A stretch of DNA of 64,000 nt from Hoeflea ulvae (lineage in GTDB: Bacteria > Pseudomonadota > Alphaproteobacteria > Rhizobiales > Rhizobiaceae): positions 3,913,501 to 3,977,500 of the forward strand of contig NZ_JAOVZQ010000001.1 of assembly GCF_026619435.1 (NCBI RefSeq), read 5' to 3'. Positions 29,778 to 42,711 of this stretch are shown here, piece after piece. The notes beneath the pieces are model-generated. The model was given only the letters and a program-made list of their open reading frames with translations, was not told where the DNA came from and ran no database searches. The first letter of the stretch is position 1, and each line of letters begins with the position of its first letter. Made by a program: the position numbers and the translations under genes.

Positions 29778-30710
29778 ATGACCGACACACCGATTGCCCA
29801 GCCCCTCGTCTCGCCCGCCGGTGCCGCAACCCCGGCCCCCGCTCCGCCGGCCCATCCGCTGGCCGGACTGGCGCTCGGTTTCATCGGCGTTGTGATTTTC
29901 GGCGCGACCCTGCCTGCGACCCGCATCGCGCTTGATGGATTTTCGCCCGCCTTCATCACCTTTGCCCGCGCCCTGATTGCGGCAAGTGTCGCCGGCGCCA
30001 CGCTGCTCATTCTCAGAAAGCCGTTCCCGCGCAAACATGCGCTGTCGCTGCTGATGGCCGGGGTGTTGCTGGTCTATGGTTTTCCCGGCTTCTCCAGTGT
30101 CGCCATGCAGACCGTGCCGGCGTCGCATGGCGGCATCGTGCTTGGCGTGCTGCCGTTGCTGACCGCCACTTTTGCCGCCCTGTTCGGCGGCGAACGTCCC
30201 GGTCCGGCATTCTGGGCCTGGAGCATTGCCGGCGCCGTTCTGGTGATGATCTTTTCGCTCTCGGGCGCCGATATCGCGCCCGGCCTCGGCGATCTCTGGC
30301 TGGCCTGTGCCGCCCTGTCGGCGGCCTGCGGTTATGTCATTTCCGGCAAGCTGGCCCGAACCAGGCCCGGCTGGGAAGTGATCAGCTGGGCGCTGGTGAT
30401 CACCGCGCCGCTGTCGCTGGCAGGCACGCTGTTCACCCGCGAGACCGGCATCCATCAGCCCGACACCAACGCCCTGATCGCGCTCGGCTATCTGTCGCTC
30501 GGCTCGATGTTCGCCGGCTTCATCTTCTGGAACTGGGGCATGGCGATCGGCGGCATCGCCCGCGTCGGCCAGGTGCAACTGCTGCAAAGCTTCGTCACGC
30601 TCGGCGTCTCGGCCTTGCTGCTGGACGAAACCGTCACCCCGGTGATGCTCGGCTTCGCCACCGCCGTCGGAATTGTGGTCTGGTGCGGCCGCAAGGCCAA
30701 GGTGGGGTGA
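29778..30710 (+). CDS. EamA-family (DMT superfamily) transporter
   Basis: A 310-residue membrane protein with ten predicted helices in two EamA repeats. The N-terminal 30 residues are proline/alanine-rich. ALGFIGVVIFGATLPATRIAL opens repeat 1, and ALGYLSLGSMFAGFIFWNWGM lies in repeat 2. DMT proteins mostly export amino acids or metabolites, and nothing local identifies the substrate. The start at 29778 lacks a clear ribosome binding site, but upstream sequence has no alternative. It is divergent from the DjlA-like gene. Confidence 0.9.
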   Translation: MTDTPIAQPLVSPAGAATPAPAPPAHPLAGLALGFIGVVIFGATLPATRIALDGFSPAFITFARALIAASVAGATLLILRKPFPRKHALSLLMAGVLLVYGFPGFSSVAMQTVPASHGGIVLGVLPLLTATFAALFGGERPGPAFWAWSIAGAVLVMIFSLSGADIAPGLGDLWLACAALSAACGYVISGKLARTRPGWEVISWALVITAPLSLAGTLFTRETGIHQPDTNALIALGYLSLGSMFAGFIFWNWGMAIGGIARVGQVQLLQSFVTLGVSALLLDETVTPVMLGFATAVGIVVWCGRKAKVG

Positions 30711-30740
30711 TTGCCAGGACACCAAACGTCAAACCGGCTA

Positions 30741-31733
30741 TCAGCTGTGCCCCATCGCCGCCCGCGGCTTGTAGGCAGCTTCCAGCACACGGATCGAGGC
30801 TGCATCAAGCTTCACATCAAGCGCGGCGATCGCCTCGTCGAGCTGACCGATCTTGGTGACACCGACGATCGGCGCGGTGACGAAGGATTTTGACAGCACC
30901 CAGGCATAGGCCACCTGCGCCGGCTTGACCCCGAGCTTGGCGGCAACCTTCTCGACCTTTGCCAGGATCGCGTAATCCTGTGCCGATCCGAAGAAGCCGA
31001 GCGCCAGCTTGTCGGTGGCAGCACGGTTTGTTGCCTGCCCGTCCTTCGGCCGGTTGCCGGCCAGAAACCCGCGCGCAATCGGTGACCAGGGCACCACGCC
31101 GACGCCTTCGCTCTCGCAATAGGCCATCATCTCGCGCTCTTCCTCGCGATAGGCCAGATTGTAGAAATTCTGCATGGCGGCAAATTGCTGATAGCCGCGC
31201 GCCTTCTGCATCTCGCGCAGCTTGGCGAATTGCCAGGCCCACATCGACGAGGCCGCGACATAGCGCACCTTGCCGGACTGGATCACCGCTTCCAGCGCAT
31301 CCAACATTTCTTCAAATTCGGTGTCGGGATCGAGCCGGTGGATATAGAGCACATCGACATAATCCATATCGAGACGCGTCAGAGACTGGTCGATCTGGTC
31401 AAAAATGTGCTTGCGCGACAACCCGCGGTCATTGGGACGGCCATCGCTCATCCGCAACCCGACCTTGGTCGCCACCACGATTTCGTCGCGCTTTGCATAG
31501 GCCTTCAGCGCCCGGCCGGTGATCTCTTCGGAATCGCCGTAATTGTAGTGATTGGCGGTATCGTAGAAATTGATGCCGCTTTCGACTGCCTTGCGGAAGA
31601 ACGGCTGCGCGGCCTCCTCATTGATCACCCAGGGATGCGTCGGCCCGCCCGGCGTGCCGAAACTCATGCAGCCCAGGCACAACCGTGAAACCTTGAGACC
31701 CGTTTTTCCAAGCCGGACATAGTCCATGCGCAT
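30741..31733 (-). CDS. Aldo/keto reductase
   Basis: A 330-residue NADPH-dependent oxidoreductase with a TIM-barrel fold, of the YajO/AKR11-13-like branch. The catalytic tetrad is visible: aspartate in INFYDTANHYNYGDSEE, tyrosine in the same segment, lysine in VVATKVGLRMSDG and histidine in VLYIHRLDPDTE. SAQDYAILAKVEKVAAKLGVKPAQVAYAWVL marks the cofactor end. It reduces aldehydes or ketones, with the physiological substrate unknown. It is convergent with the EamA gene. Confidence 0.93.
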   Translation of the reverse strand: MRMDYVRLGKTGLKVSRLCLGCMSFGTPGGPTHPWVINEEAAQPFFRKAVESGINFYDTANHYNYGDSEEITGRALKAYAKRDEIVVATKVGLRMSDGRPNDRGLSRKHIFDQIDQSLTRLDMDYVDVLYIHRLDPDTEFEEMLDALEAVIQSGKVRYVAASSMWAWQFAKLREMQKARGYQQFAAMQNFYNLAYREEEREMMAYCESEGVGVVPWSPIARGFLAGNRPKDGQATNRAATDKLALGFFGSAQDYAILAKVEKVAAKLGVKPAQVAYAWVLSKSFVTAPIVGVTKIGQLDEAIAALDVKLDAASIRVLEAAYKPRAAMGHS

Positions 31734-31936
31734 TCTCCCATTGGCTATCAGAAAGCCGGGCGACGATAGTCAGTCGGCGGACAGGCGGTCAAGGGCGCAG
31801 CTCCAGGAGCGGCCGGGCCGGCACAGCAGGCCGCCCGGCCATGCCGCAATCCTACTGTTTGATCCATTTTCACTGTACCCACAGGACATTTTTCGCTAAT
31901 ATTTTGTCTGGGAAATGCAATTGATATGAAAAGGAT

Positions 31937-32464
31937 ATGGCTGTGAGCGAGCAGGAACGCCCCTCCGACATGATTGTTTCATCGCGGCATCTGGCGACCG
32001 AAGATGGATGGCGCTCTTCCGAATTCGAATATGGCCTCATCCTGGCTTACAACGGCTTTGCCCGCTGGATCGGCCGCTGCATGGTCGCCAGCGGTTATGA
32101 TGGCCTGACCACGCTTGAAATCCTGGTGCTGCACCACATCAACCACCGCGCCCGTCGCAAGCGGCTGGCCGATATCTGCTTCCTGCTCAATATCGAAGAC
32201 ACCCACACAGTCAATTACGCGCTGAAGAAACTGCAAAAGGCGAAGCTGATCCAGGGCGACAAGGTCGGCAAGGAGCTATTCTACAGCACCACGCCAGAGG
32301 GCGAGGTGCTCTGCGACAAATACCGCGAGGTTCGGGAGCAGTGCCTGGTCGAAAACCTCAAGCATATCGAGACCAGTCCCGACGATCTGCGCGAGACCGC
32401 GGCATTCCTGCGCACGCTGTCAGGCCTTTACGATCAGGCCGCACGCGCTGCCAGTTCGCTCTAA
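31937..32464 (+). CDS. MarR-like winged-helix transcriptional regulator
   Basis: A 175-residue regulator: FEYGLILAYNGFARWIGRCM as the dimerisation helix, GLTTLEILVLHHINHRARRKRLADICFLLNIEDTHTVNYALKKLQ as the DNA-binding wing/helix core, and a C-terminal helix DLRETAAFLRTLSGLYDQAA. The start at 31937 has AAGGAT upstream. It ends 32 bases from the convergent end of the TRAP dctM gene and lies next to the hydantoinase/TRAP divergon. It is the obvious candidate to control that locus. A ligand cannot be inferred. Confidence 0.85.
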   Translation: MAVSEQERPSDMIVSSRHLATEDGWRSSEFEYGLILAYNGFARWIGRCMVASGYDGLTTLEILVLHHINHRARRKRLADICFLLNIEDTHTVNYALKKLQKAKLIQGDKVGKELFYSTTPEGEVLCDKYREVREQCLVENLKHIETSPDDLRETAAFLRTLSGLYDQAARAASSL

Positions 32465-32496
32465 CCGACCGCGGTATTGGTGGACGGTGGGCGCCG

Positions 32497-33798
32497 TCAG
32501 TTGCCCATCAGCGATGGAAGATAGGTGGCGATTCCCGGAAACAGGGTGATCAGCGCCACCGCCAGCAACAGGAGCAGGAAGAACGGCAAGGCCGCCTTGG
32601 CCACTCGCAGGATATCGAAGCCGGTCAGGCCCTGAATGACAAACAGGTTGAAACCCACCGGCGGCGTGATCTGCGACATCTCGACAACGATGACCAGGTA
32701 GATGCCGAACCACAGCGGATCGATGCCTGCTTCCAGGATCATCGGCATGATGATCGAGGTGGTCAGCACCACCACCGAAATCCCGTCGAGGAAACAGCCC
32801 AGCACGACAAACAGCACCGTCAACGCCGCCAGCAGCGCATAGGGCGACAGCCCCATTTCGGCGATCCATGTCGCCAGGTGCCGCGGGATGCCGGTGAACC
32901 CCATCGAGACCGACAGAAAGGCGGCACCGACCAGAATGAAGGCGATCATGCACGACGTCACCATCGCCCCCATCAGGCTGTCCTTCAGCATCGCAAAGGA
33001 CAGCGACCCGTTGGCCCAGGACAGCACCACCGCAAGCACCACCCCGACGGCTGCGGCATCGGTGGGCGAGGCAATGCCGATATAGATCGAGCCGATGACG
33101 CCAGCGATCAGTGCGAGCACCGGAACCAGACGGCCCGAGGCCCTGACCTTGGCGCCGAAACTCATCTCGTCCTGGTCATCGGGAATGCGCGACGGATAGA
33201 TCAGCGCATAGGCGATGACATAGGCGGCAAACATCGCCATCAGCATCAGCCCGGGCAGGATGCCCGCCACGAACAGGCGCGCGATCGATTGCTCGGTGGC
33301 GACACCATAGACAATCAGAATGATGCTCGGCGGAATCAGCAGTCCCAGCGTCGCCGAACCGGCAAGCGTGCCCAGCACCATGTCGTTCGGATAGCCACGC
33401 TCGGTGAGTTCGGGCACCGACATCTTGCCGATCGTCGCAGCCGTCGCAGCCGACGACCCCGACACCGCGGCAAAGATCGCGCAGCCGAAGATATTGACAT
33501 GCAGCAACCGTCCCGGAAGCCGCTTCAGCCATGGCGAGAGCCCCGTGAACATGTCCTGCGACAGCCGCGACCTGAGCAGGATTTCGCCCATCAGGATGAA
33601 CATCGGCAGAGCTGCCAGCGCCCAGGAGGTGCTGTGACCCCACAGCGTGGTGGCGATGATCGGGCCGATCGGTGCGTTGGACAAAAGCCACATGCCGAGC
33701 GCGCCGGTGACCATCAGCGCAAAGGCCACCCAGACGCCTGCGCCCAGCAGGATCAGCAGCGTGACAAACAGCAATATGATCGTGACAATATCGCTCAT
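32497..33798 (-). CDS. dctM: TRAP transporter large permease DctM
   Basis: A 433-residue polytopic protein of the ion-transporter superfamily, the translocation subunit of a tripartite ATP-independent transporter. Landmarks are ALAALPMFILMGEILLRSRL, AVSGSSAATAATIGKM, AGSATLGLLIPPSIILIVYG and ISQ-like EMSQITPPVGFNLFVIQGLTG. It is 10 bases downstream of the dctQ gene and forms an operon with dctQ and dctP. The divergent hydantoinase gene suggests a cyclic imide, pyroglutamate or related solute. Confidence 0.95.
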   Translation of the reverse strand: MSDIVTIILLFVTLLILLGAGVWVAFALMVTGALGMWLLSNAPIGPIIATTLWGHSTSWALAALPMFILMGEILLRSRLSQDMFTGLSPWLKRLPGRLLHVNIFGCAIFAAVSGSSAATAATIGKMSVPELTERGYPNDMVLGTLAGSATLGLLIPPSIILIVYGVATEQSIARLFVAGILPGLMLMAMFAAYVIAYALIYPSRIPDDQDEMSFGAKVRASGRLVPVLALIAGVIGSIYIGIASPTDAAAVGVVLAVVLSWANGSLSFAMLKDSLMGAMVTSCMIAFILVGAAFLSVSMGFTGIPRHLATWIAEMGLSPYALLAALTVLFVVLGCFLDGISVVVLTTSIIMPMILEAGIDPLWFGIYLVIVVEMSQITPPVGFNLFVIQGLTGFDILRVAKAALPFFLLLLLAVALITLFPGIATYLPSLMGN

Positions 33799-33808
33799 CT
33801 GCGCGGCC

Positions 33809-34333
33809 TCACTCGGAGTTCATCTGCGGCACGACCGAGCCGCCGGTGCGGATCGTCTGCACGGTCAGGTCGATCAGCGCGATTGTCAGGATCAGCAGCC
33901 CCGCCAGCACCGTCGATTGCGGCACGAACAGCGGAATGGCGACAATGCCCGACGACATGTCGCCGAATTCGTAGGATTCCAGCGTCAGCCGGTACATGTA
34001 ATAGGTCGCCACGCCAGAGACCACGGTCCCGATCAGCAGCGACACCACCTCGCCCACAAGCCGCAGGCCGGTTGGAACGATGTTGAGCACCATGGTGACC
34101 CGGATATGGCCGCCGCGCACCAGCGTGTAGGCCAGCGCCAGAAACGTCGATGCCGCCAGCATGTAACCGGCGAAATCCGCATAGGACGGGATGGTCAGAT
34201 TGACGGAGAGCAGGCCAGTCTTGGTGACAAGGTTCAACACCACCTGCGTGGTCACCAGCAGGCAGATCGCCGCAATCAGCATCGCCGAAACCAGTCCGCT
34301 GATGGTGTAGATGGCATCAAGCAGCTTGCGCAT
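33809..34333 (-). CDS. dctQ: TRAP transporter small permease DctQ
   Basis: A 174-residue protein with four predicted helices: LLDAIYTISGLVSAMLIAAI, YADFAGYMLAASTFLALAYT with the basic loop LVRGGHIRVTMVLN, VVSLLIGTVVSGVATYY, and VLAGLLILTIALIDLTV. The GGHIRV loop is the common DctQ motif. I start it at 34333, where GGGGGAAG lies upstream. A hairpin separates it from the binding-protein gene. Confidence 0.93.
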   Translation of the reverse strand: MRKLLDAIYTISGLVSAMLIAAICLLVTTQVVLNLVTKTGLLSVNLTIPSYADFAGYMLAASTFLALAYTLVRGGHIRVTMVLNIVPTGLRLVGEVVSLLIGTVVSGVATYYMYRLTLESYEFGDMSSGIVAIPLFVPQSTVLAGLLILTIALIDLTVQTIRTGGSVVPQMNSE

Positions 34334-34404
34334 GGAACTTCCCCCACTCTGGCAATCGTCGCTGACAAACCGGCCCGGCAGGCATGCCGGACCTGGCATC
34401 AAAC

Positions 34405-34429
34405 CCCCCGGCGAACAATCCGCCGGGGG
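34405..34429 (-). promoter_or_regulatory. 9-bp GC hairpin between dctP and dctQ
   Basis: CCCCCGGCG at 34405-34413 and CGCCGGGGG at 34421-34429 form a perfect stem with a seven-base loop. On the minus strand it is followed by GTTTGATG rather than a long T-run. It begins ten bases after the dctP stop codon, so it probably raises binding-protein mRNA over permease mRNA. Confidence 0.7.
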
Positions 34430-34438
34430 CTTGCAGTC

Positions 34439-35413
34439 CTATTGCCCGAAAGCAGCGACGATCGACTTGGCCTGCTCCGAGGCGGTTTCCTGCCATTCAA
34501 CCTGCATCGTCTCGCCGATTCCCCGCAGCCCCTCGAGCAGTTCGGCGCTCGGCTCGACAATGGTCATGCCGTTGTCTGCCAGAACCTTGGTCTGGGCTTC
34601 GGTTTCCTGCATGCTCATTTCCCAGCCGCGGGTTTCCGCAGCGGCGGCGGCTTCCAGCACGGCAGTGCGGGTTGCCTCGTCAAGACCGTCGAAGGCTGCC
34701 TTGTTCACCACGACGATATTCTTGGGCACCCAGGCATTGATCGGGGTGTAATGGGTCACGTAATCCCAGGCCTTGCCATTGGCGCCGGTCGAGGGCGAAG
34801 TGATCATCGCTTCGACCTGGCCGGTCGAAAACGCCTGTGGAATGTCAGGAACTTCGACCTGGGTCGGCGCAGCGCCGGCCAGCGTGGCAAATTTCTCGAG
34901 CGCGGCATTGTAGGAGCGGAACTTCAGGCCCTTGAGATCGGCGACCGTCTTGATTTCTTTGTTGGTGTAGAGCCCCTGCGGCGGCCAGGCCACAGCATAG
35001 AGCGGCACCAGCTTTTGTTTGGCCAGCAGTTCGGTGATCACCGGCTTCTGCGCGTCCCACAGTTTCTTCGCGTCTTCATAGCTGGTGGCGACGAAGGGCT
35101 GTGAATCGATGCCATAGGCCGCGTCTTCATTGGCCAGCAGCGACAGGAAAAACTCGCCGATCTGCACCTGTCCGCCCCGCACGGCATTCTTGATCTCGCC
35201 ATGCTTGATCAGCGACCCGGCGCTGTGAACGGTGATGTTGAGACCGCCATCGGTGGCCGTCTTGATGTCGTCAGCGAACTGATTGATGTTGACGGTATGG
35301 AATGTCGCATCGGGATACGGCGTCGGCATATCCCAGTCGGCGGAAAGCGCCGATGTGGATAGCGTTGCGGCAAACAGGCCGACAACGACGGACTTGGCAA
35401 AGATGGTATTCAT
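34439..35413 (-). CDS. dctP: TRAP transporter solute-binding protein DctP
   Basis: A 324-residue periplasmic receptor. The signal peptide is MNTIFAKSVVVGLFAATLS followed by TSALSA. The mature protein begins DWDMPTPYPDATFHTVN. The DctP core includes LKGLKFRSYNAALEKFATL with the ligand-carboxylate arginine, and VPDIPQAFSTGQVEAMITSP. The start at 35413 has GAGGAG upstream. It is the promoter-proximal gene of dctPQM and divergent from the 5-oxoprolinase-like gene, which suggests that its ligand is the enzyme's substrate. Confidence 0.94.
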   Translation of the reverse strand: MNTIFAKSVVVGLFAATLSTSALSADWDMPTPYPDATFHTVNINQFADDIKTATDGGLNITVHSAGSLIKHGEIKNAVRGGQVQIGEFFLSLLANEDAAYGIDSQPFVATSYEDAKKLWDAQKPVITELLAKQKLVPLYAVAWPPQGLYTNKEIKTVADLKGLKFRSYNAALEKFATLAGAAPTQVEVPDIPQAFSTGQVEAMITSPSTGANGKAWDYVTHYTPINAWVPKNIVVVNKAAFDGLDEATRTAVLEAAAAAETRGWEMSMQETEAQTKVLADNGMTIVEPSAELLEGLRGIGETMQVEWQETASEQAKSIVAAFGQ

Positions 35414-35501
35414 GCGTGCTCTCCTCTGGGCTCGAACGCAGAATGTGACCTTATGGCTGGACACTGCAACTGCGGGCCGACTTGGTTTAAAAAAGTTACG
35501 T

Positions 35502-35514
35502 TGACAATTTGTCA
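35502..35514. promoter_or_regulatory. TGACAA-T-TTGTCA palindrome in the dctP/hydantoinase divergon
   Basis: A 13-base palindrome with a central T, located between the divergent dctP and hydantoinase genes, 64 bases upstream of the latter's start. It also contains a TTGACA -35-like hexamer. It is a plausible operator for the nearby MarR-like regulator. Confidence 0.45.
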
Positions 35515-35577
35515 GCGTTTTGTGAAAAGATCAACACAAATATTCAAAACCGCACGCATGGGCGCGAGGAGACACCA

Positions 35578-39210
<3,633 letters not shown>

Positions 39211-39240
39211 GCCCGCCGGAGCCGCTGCGGCAACGCAGGC

Positions 39241-40836
39241 TCACCCGGTCTTGAGCAGGTGGAACCTGTCGGAACCGGCAGGTGACAGGCCCGGCAGCCC
39301 ATCAAAAAATTGCCGGGCGCGCTCCGCATTCAGGGCCGGCCCGGCAAAACTGCCCTGCACGGCTTCGGCGCCCGCCTCGCAGGCGCATACGAGGTCGTCC
39401 TCGGAATTGACATCGGTCAGCACCACCCCGGTTCCCACGGTGGCCGCCAGTTGCAGAAACAGGTTCAGCATCTGCGGCATGCTCTTTTCGCCGGCAATTG
39501 CCTTGATGCCGGCCAGGCTGAGCCGGACGCAATCGACCGGATAGGGCCGGCCCATCGACAATCCGGCAACGCTGGCCGCGAATTCGCTGACAGCAATCCG
39601 CACGCCCGCACGCCGCAACAGGTCGAGATTGTGCAGGGCCACCGGGCATTCGGCTATCGCGGCATTGGACTTGACGTCGAACACAAGCTGTCCCGGCTCG
39701 ACCCCGGCCCGGTCCAGTTCCTTGGCAACCAGCGGAGCAAAACCCGGGTCCTGAAGCTGCGGCGCACACAGCGGCAAGGTGATTTCAACGCGCGCGTTCC
39801 AGCTGCCGACATCGCCAAGCGCCTGGCGCAGCATCCACTTGCCGATCAGCACGATCAGCCCGCTCTGCTCCGCCACCGGCATGAACACATCCTGTTCGAC
39901 CGCGCCGAGCTCCGCATGGGTCCAGCGCAACCGGGCCTTGACCCCGGACGGCGCCAATGTCTCGGCCTTGATCACCGGCAGATAGTCGAGCTCGAAGGCG
40001 GAGGTCTCGACCGCCTGGCGCAATGCGGCTTCCAGCCCGCGCTGCTCGCGATAGTCGCTGTCCATGTCCTCGGTGAAGAAACAATAACTTGAGCTGGGCG
40101 TCGATTTGGCCCGGTACAGTGCCAGGTCGGCGCGCTTGAGCAGATCCGGCAAACCGGTCTCGCCGGCATTCCCCGTGGCGATTCCCGCACTGCCGAAGGT
40201 GTCGATGACGCTGCCGCCGAAAAACACGGGGCGAAACACCTGCGCGGTGAAATCCTCGCAGAAGCCGGCAATCTCATCCTGGCCGTGGGCTCCCTCCCAA
40301 AGGATCACGAATTCATCGCCGCCCAGCCGGTAGACCCGGCGGCTGGCGCCGCAATAGCCGTGCAGCCGGTCGGCCAGCGTCTTGAGCACCGAATCGCCTG
40401 CCGCATGCCCCATCGTGTCATTGATGAACTTGAACCGGTCGAGATCAAACAGCACCAGCGTCACCGGTGACGGCTGATCCGCAGCGCCTTTGGCGATCTG
40501 CTCGAAATCCTCGATGAGCGCATGACGGTTGCGCAATCCGGTCAGGCTGTCGTGATAGGCGGCCCGGCGAAACCGCTCGACATCGGCCCGTTCGCTGCCA
40601 ATCTGCCGTGCAAGATGGTCGTGGCGGCGGCCAAGGGCTGCAATAAGCCCGGTGGCAGCAATTGGTGCGGCGATCACGGCCACGCCGAGCGCGCTGACCG
40701 AAGCCCCGATGCCCGCCTGTCCCCCGCTTGTGATCAAATCTCCGGCAAAGGCCACCAGAGGTGTGACCGATGCGATTGCCAAACCAGCGATTGCATATCG
40801 CTTGCTTTTGTTTGGCACATAAGAATTCAGCATCAT
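39241..40836 (-). CDS. Membrane GGDEF protein with degenerate EAL domain
   Basis: A 531-residue protein with two N-terminal membrane helices (about residues 14-70). A GGDEF domain follows (about 95-250; AYHDSLTGLRNRHALIEDFE, LVLFDLDRFKFINDTMGHAAG, intact RLGGDEFVILW), then an EAL-type domain. The cyclase is probably active, since the substrate- and metal-binding residues are present and no RxxD inhibitory site precedes GGDEF. The EAL half has lost catalytic residues: ARL replaces EAL, FDVKSN replaces the ELTES region, and SEFAAS replaces DDFG. It is thus likely a sensory or binding module. The start at 40836 has GGGAG eight bases upstream. Confidence 0.9.
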   Translation of the reverse strand: MMLNSYVPNKSKRYAIAGLAIASVTPLVAFAGDLITSGGQAGIGASVSALGVAVIAAPIAATGLIAALGRRHDHLARQIGSERADVERFRRAAYHDSLTGLRNRHALIEDFEQIAKGAADQPSPVTLVLFDLDRFKFINDTMGHAAGDSVLKTLADRLHGYCGASRRVYRLGGDEFVILWEGAHGQDEIAGFCEDFTAQVFRPVFFGGSVIDTFGSAGIATGNAGETGLPDLLKRADLALYRAKSTPSSSYCFFTEDMDSDYREQRGLEAALRQAVETSAFELDYLPVIKAETLAPSGVKARLRWTHAELGAVEQDVFMPVAEQSGLIVLIGKWMLRQALGDVGSWNARVEITLPLCAPQLQDPGFAPLVAKELDRAGVEPGQLVFDVKSNAAIAECPVALHNLDLLRRAGVRIAVSEFAASVAGLSMGRPYPVDCVRLSLAGIKAIAGEKSMPQMLNLFLQLAATVGTGVVLTDVNSEDDLVCACEAGAEAVQGSFAGPALNAERARQFFDGLPGLSPAGSDRFHLLKTG

Positions 40837-41030
40837 GCTAAATACTCCCGTTCCCAGGCCACCATAACCCGCCAACATTTAACAAAAAATGACCCGTGAT
40901 TTTTATAGTAAACGCATGATTTATCTTGTTTTTCAAAATTTAAGTTTTTGCGGGTAAAAGGAACGCAATCTCGCCTTGCCGATGCCGTCAAACGGGAGAC
41001 ACCCCCAAATCCGGACTGTGTAGCGCCTTG

Positions 41031-41990
41031 ATGACCCACCATAATTCGCCCAGGAGCAATTCCCTGCCCCGTCACAACCCGGCTTCGGCCGCTGCAAAAC
41101 CGTCGCCGGAGCGCGCCACGCTCTCCCTGTGGAAAACCGGGCGCGGTCTCAAAATGGCACTGATGGCACTGCTTGCCGCCTCAGCCGTCGGCTTGTCGGG
41201 TTGCAGTTCCACCAATATCGAAGACAGCCTTCAACCGATCGGCAACGCGAAGAAATCCGCCCCGGGCCCGGCCCGCGCCGTCGTCAAGCTGGCCGCGCCC
41301 GGCAAGGGCCGCTATGGCGACAGCAAGCCGGTGGATTTCGGCAAGTACCACCCCGACCGCTACCCGGTCCACGGCATCGACATTTCCAAATGGCAGGGCG
41401 AGATCGACTGGAACGAGGTGCGCAAGGCCGGCATCGCGTTCGCCTTCATGAAGGCCACCGAAGGCGGCGACCACACCGACCGGAGCTTTGACGAGTACTG
41501 GCGTGGCGCCCGCGCCGCCGGCATCGCCCATGCGCCCTATCACTTCTATTATTTCTGTACCCCTGCGGCGGACCAGGCGCGCTGGTTCATCGCCAATGTG
41601 CCGCGCGCCTCCGTGCAGATGCCGCCGGTGCTGGATGTGGAATGGAACCACGCTTCGCGCACCTGCACCAAGCGCCCCGATCCCGCGACCGTGCGCGCCG
41701 AGATGAAGATCTGGATGGACATGGTCGGCGCCCATTACGGCAAGCAGCCGATCATCTACACCCCGGTCGATTTCCACCGCGAAAATCTCGACGGCCATTT
41801 CAAGGGCTACCAGTTCTGGCTGCGCTCCGTTGCCGCCCACCCGCACGAGATCTATCCCGATCACCCCTGGACCCTGTGGCAATACACCGGCACCGGCATG
41901 ATTCCCGGCATCAAGGGCAACACCGACATCAACGCCTTTGCCGGCACCAAGGCGCAATGGAAGGAATGGCTGTGGAAATATTCGCGCTGA
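41031..41990 (+). CDS. GH25 muramidase lipoprotein
   Basis: A 319-residue glycoside hydrolase family 25 protein that should cleave the MurNAc-GlcNAc bond of peptidoglycan. The domain (about residues 115-318) shows HGIDISKWQGEIDWNEV, FMKATEGGDHTDRSFDEYW, PYHFYYFCTP, and VLDVEWNH with the catalytic acids. A lipobox (VGLSGC) ends a hydrophobic stretch at about residues 43-59. About 40 polar residues precede it, which is unusually long. A later ATG at 41154 would lack a basic N-region. It is transcribed away from the GGDEF gene. Confidence 0.9.
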   Translation: MTHHNSPRSNSLPRHNPASAAAKPSPERATLSLWKTGRGLKMALMALLAASAVGLSGCSSTNIEDSLQPIGNAKKSAPGPARAVVKLAAPGKGRYGDSKPVDFGKYHPDRYPVHGIDISKWQGEIDWNEVRKAGIAFAFMKATEGGDHTDRSFDEYWRGARAAGIAHAPYHFYYFCTPAADQARWFIANVPRASVQMPPVLDVEWNHASRTCTKRPDPATVRAEMKIWMDMVGAHYGKQPIIYTPVDFHRENLDGHFKGYQFWLRSVAAHPHEIYPDHPWTLWQYTGTGMIPGIKGNTDINAFAGTKAQWKEWLWKYSR

Positions 41991-42060
41991 TGACCTTCAT
42001 GGTGCCGGCCATGGCCGCATCGTCCGGGCAGGAACCGGGCAACGGCCAGCAGGAGGCCTG

Positions 42061-42585
42061 ATGACCGGCATCGACATCCGTCCCTCCGGTCCCGGCGACC
42101 TCGCGTCGATCGAGCGGATCTATCCGGACGCCTTTCCGGAAGAGGATCTGCTGCCGCTGGTCCGGCAATTGCTCACGCAGGAACCGGCGGTCCTCTCGCT
42201 GGTGGCCGGCGCCGGTCACGAGATCACCGGCCATATCCTGTTCACCCCGTGCGGCATCACCGGCAGCGACACCGCGGCCGCATTGCTGGCGCCGCTGGCC
42301 GTGGCGCGGAAATACCAGCGGCAGGGCATTGGCACGGCACTGATCGCCGAGGGGCTGAGCCGGCTGAGACTTGCCGGCGTGACCCGGGTCTATGTGCTGG
42401 GCGATCCGGCCTATTATGGCCGCAGCGGCTTCGAACCGGAAACCGCAATTTCCCCGCCCTACCCCTTGCCGGAGCAATGGCGCGATGCCTGGCAGTCGGT
42501 CAGCCTCGACACCTCCCAGCCGCCCGCTCGCGGCACGTTGCTGCTGCCTGAGCCATGGATGCAGCCGGCGCTGTGGGCGCCATGA
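42061..42585 (+). CDS. GNAT-family N-acetyltransferase
   Basis: A 174-residue GNAT protein of the COG3153 (YhbS-like) branch. IRPSGPGDLASIERIYPDAF opens the domain, LLAPLAVARKYQRQGIGTALIAEGL carries the acetyl-CoA pyrophosphate loop (Q/RxxGxG/A), and VLGDPAYYGRSGFEPE is the branch hallmark. The substrate is unknown. GGAGG lies four bases upstream of the start. The gene follows the GH25 gene by 70 bases on the same strand. Confidence 0.9.
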   Translation: MTGIDIRPSGPGDLASIERIYPDAFPEEDLLPLVRQLLTQEPAVLSLVAGAGHEITGHILFTPCGITGSDTAAALLAPLAVARKYQRQGIGTALIAEGLSRLRLAGVTRVYVLGDPAYYGRSGFEPETAISPPYPLPEQWRDAWQSVSLDTSQPPARGTLLLPEPWMQPALWAP

Positions 42586-42711
42586 CCATCGGCAACCTGC
42601 CCCCGCCGCTGGTCCCATTGCCAAGCGAAACCGGGCGCAAAAACCGGATTCATCTCATCATTGCCACAAATCTGGGGTGGGTTCGCCGTCCCATCAGGAG
42701 TTGACGCCATC

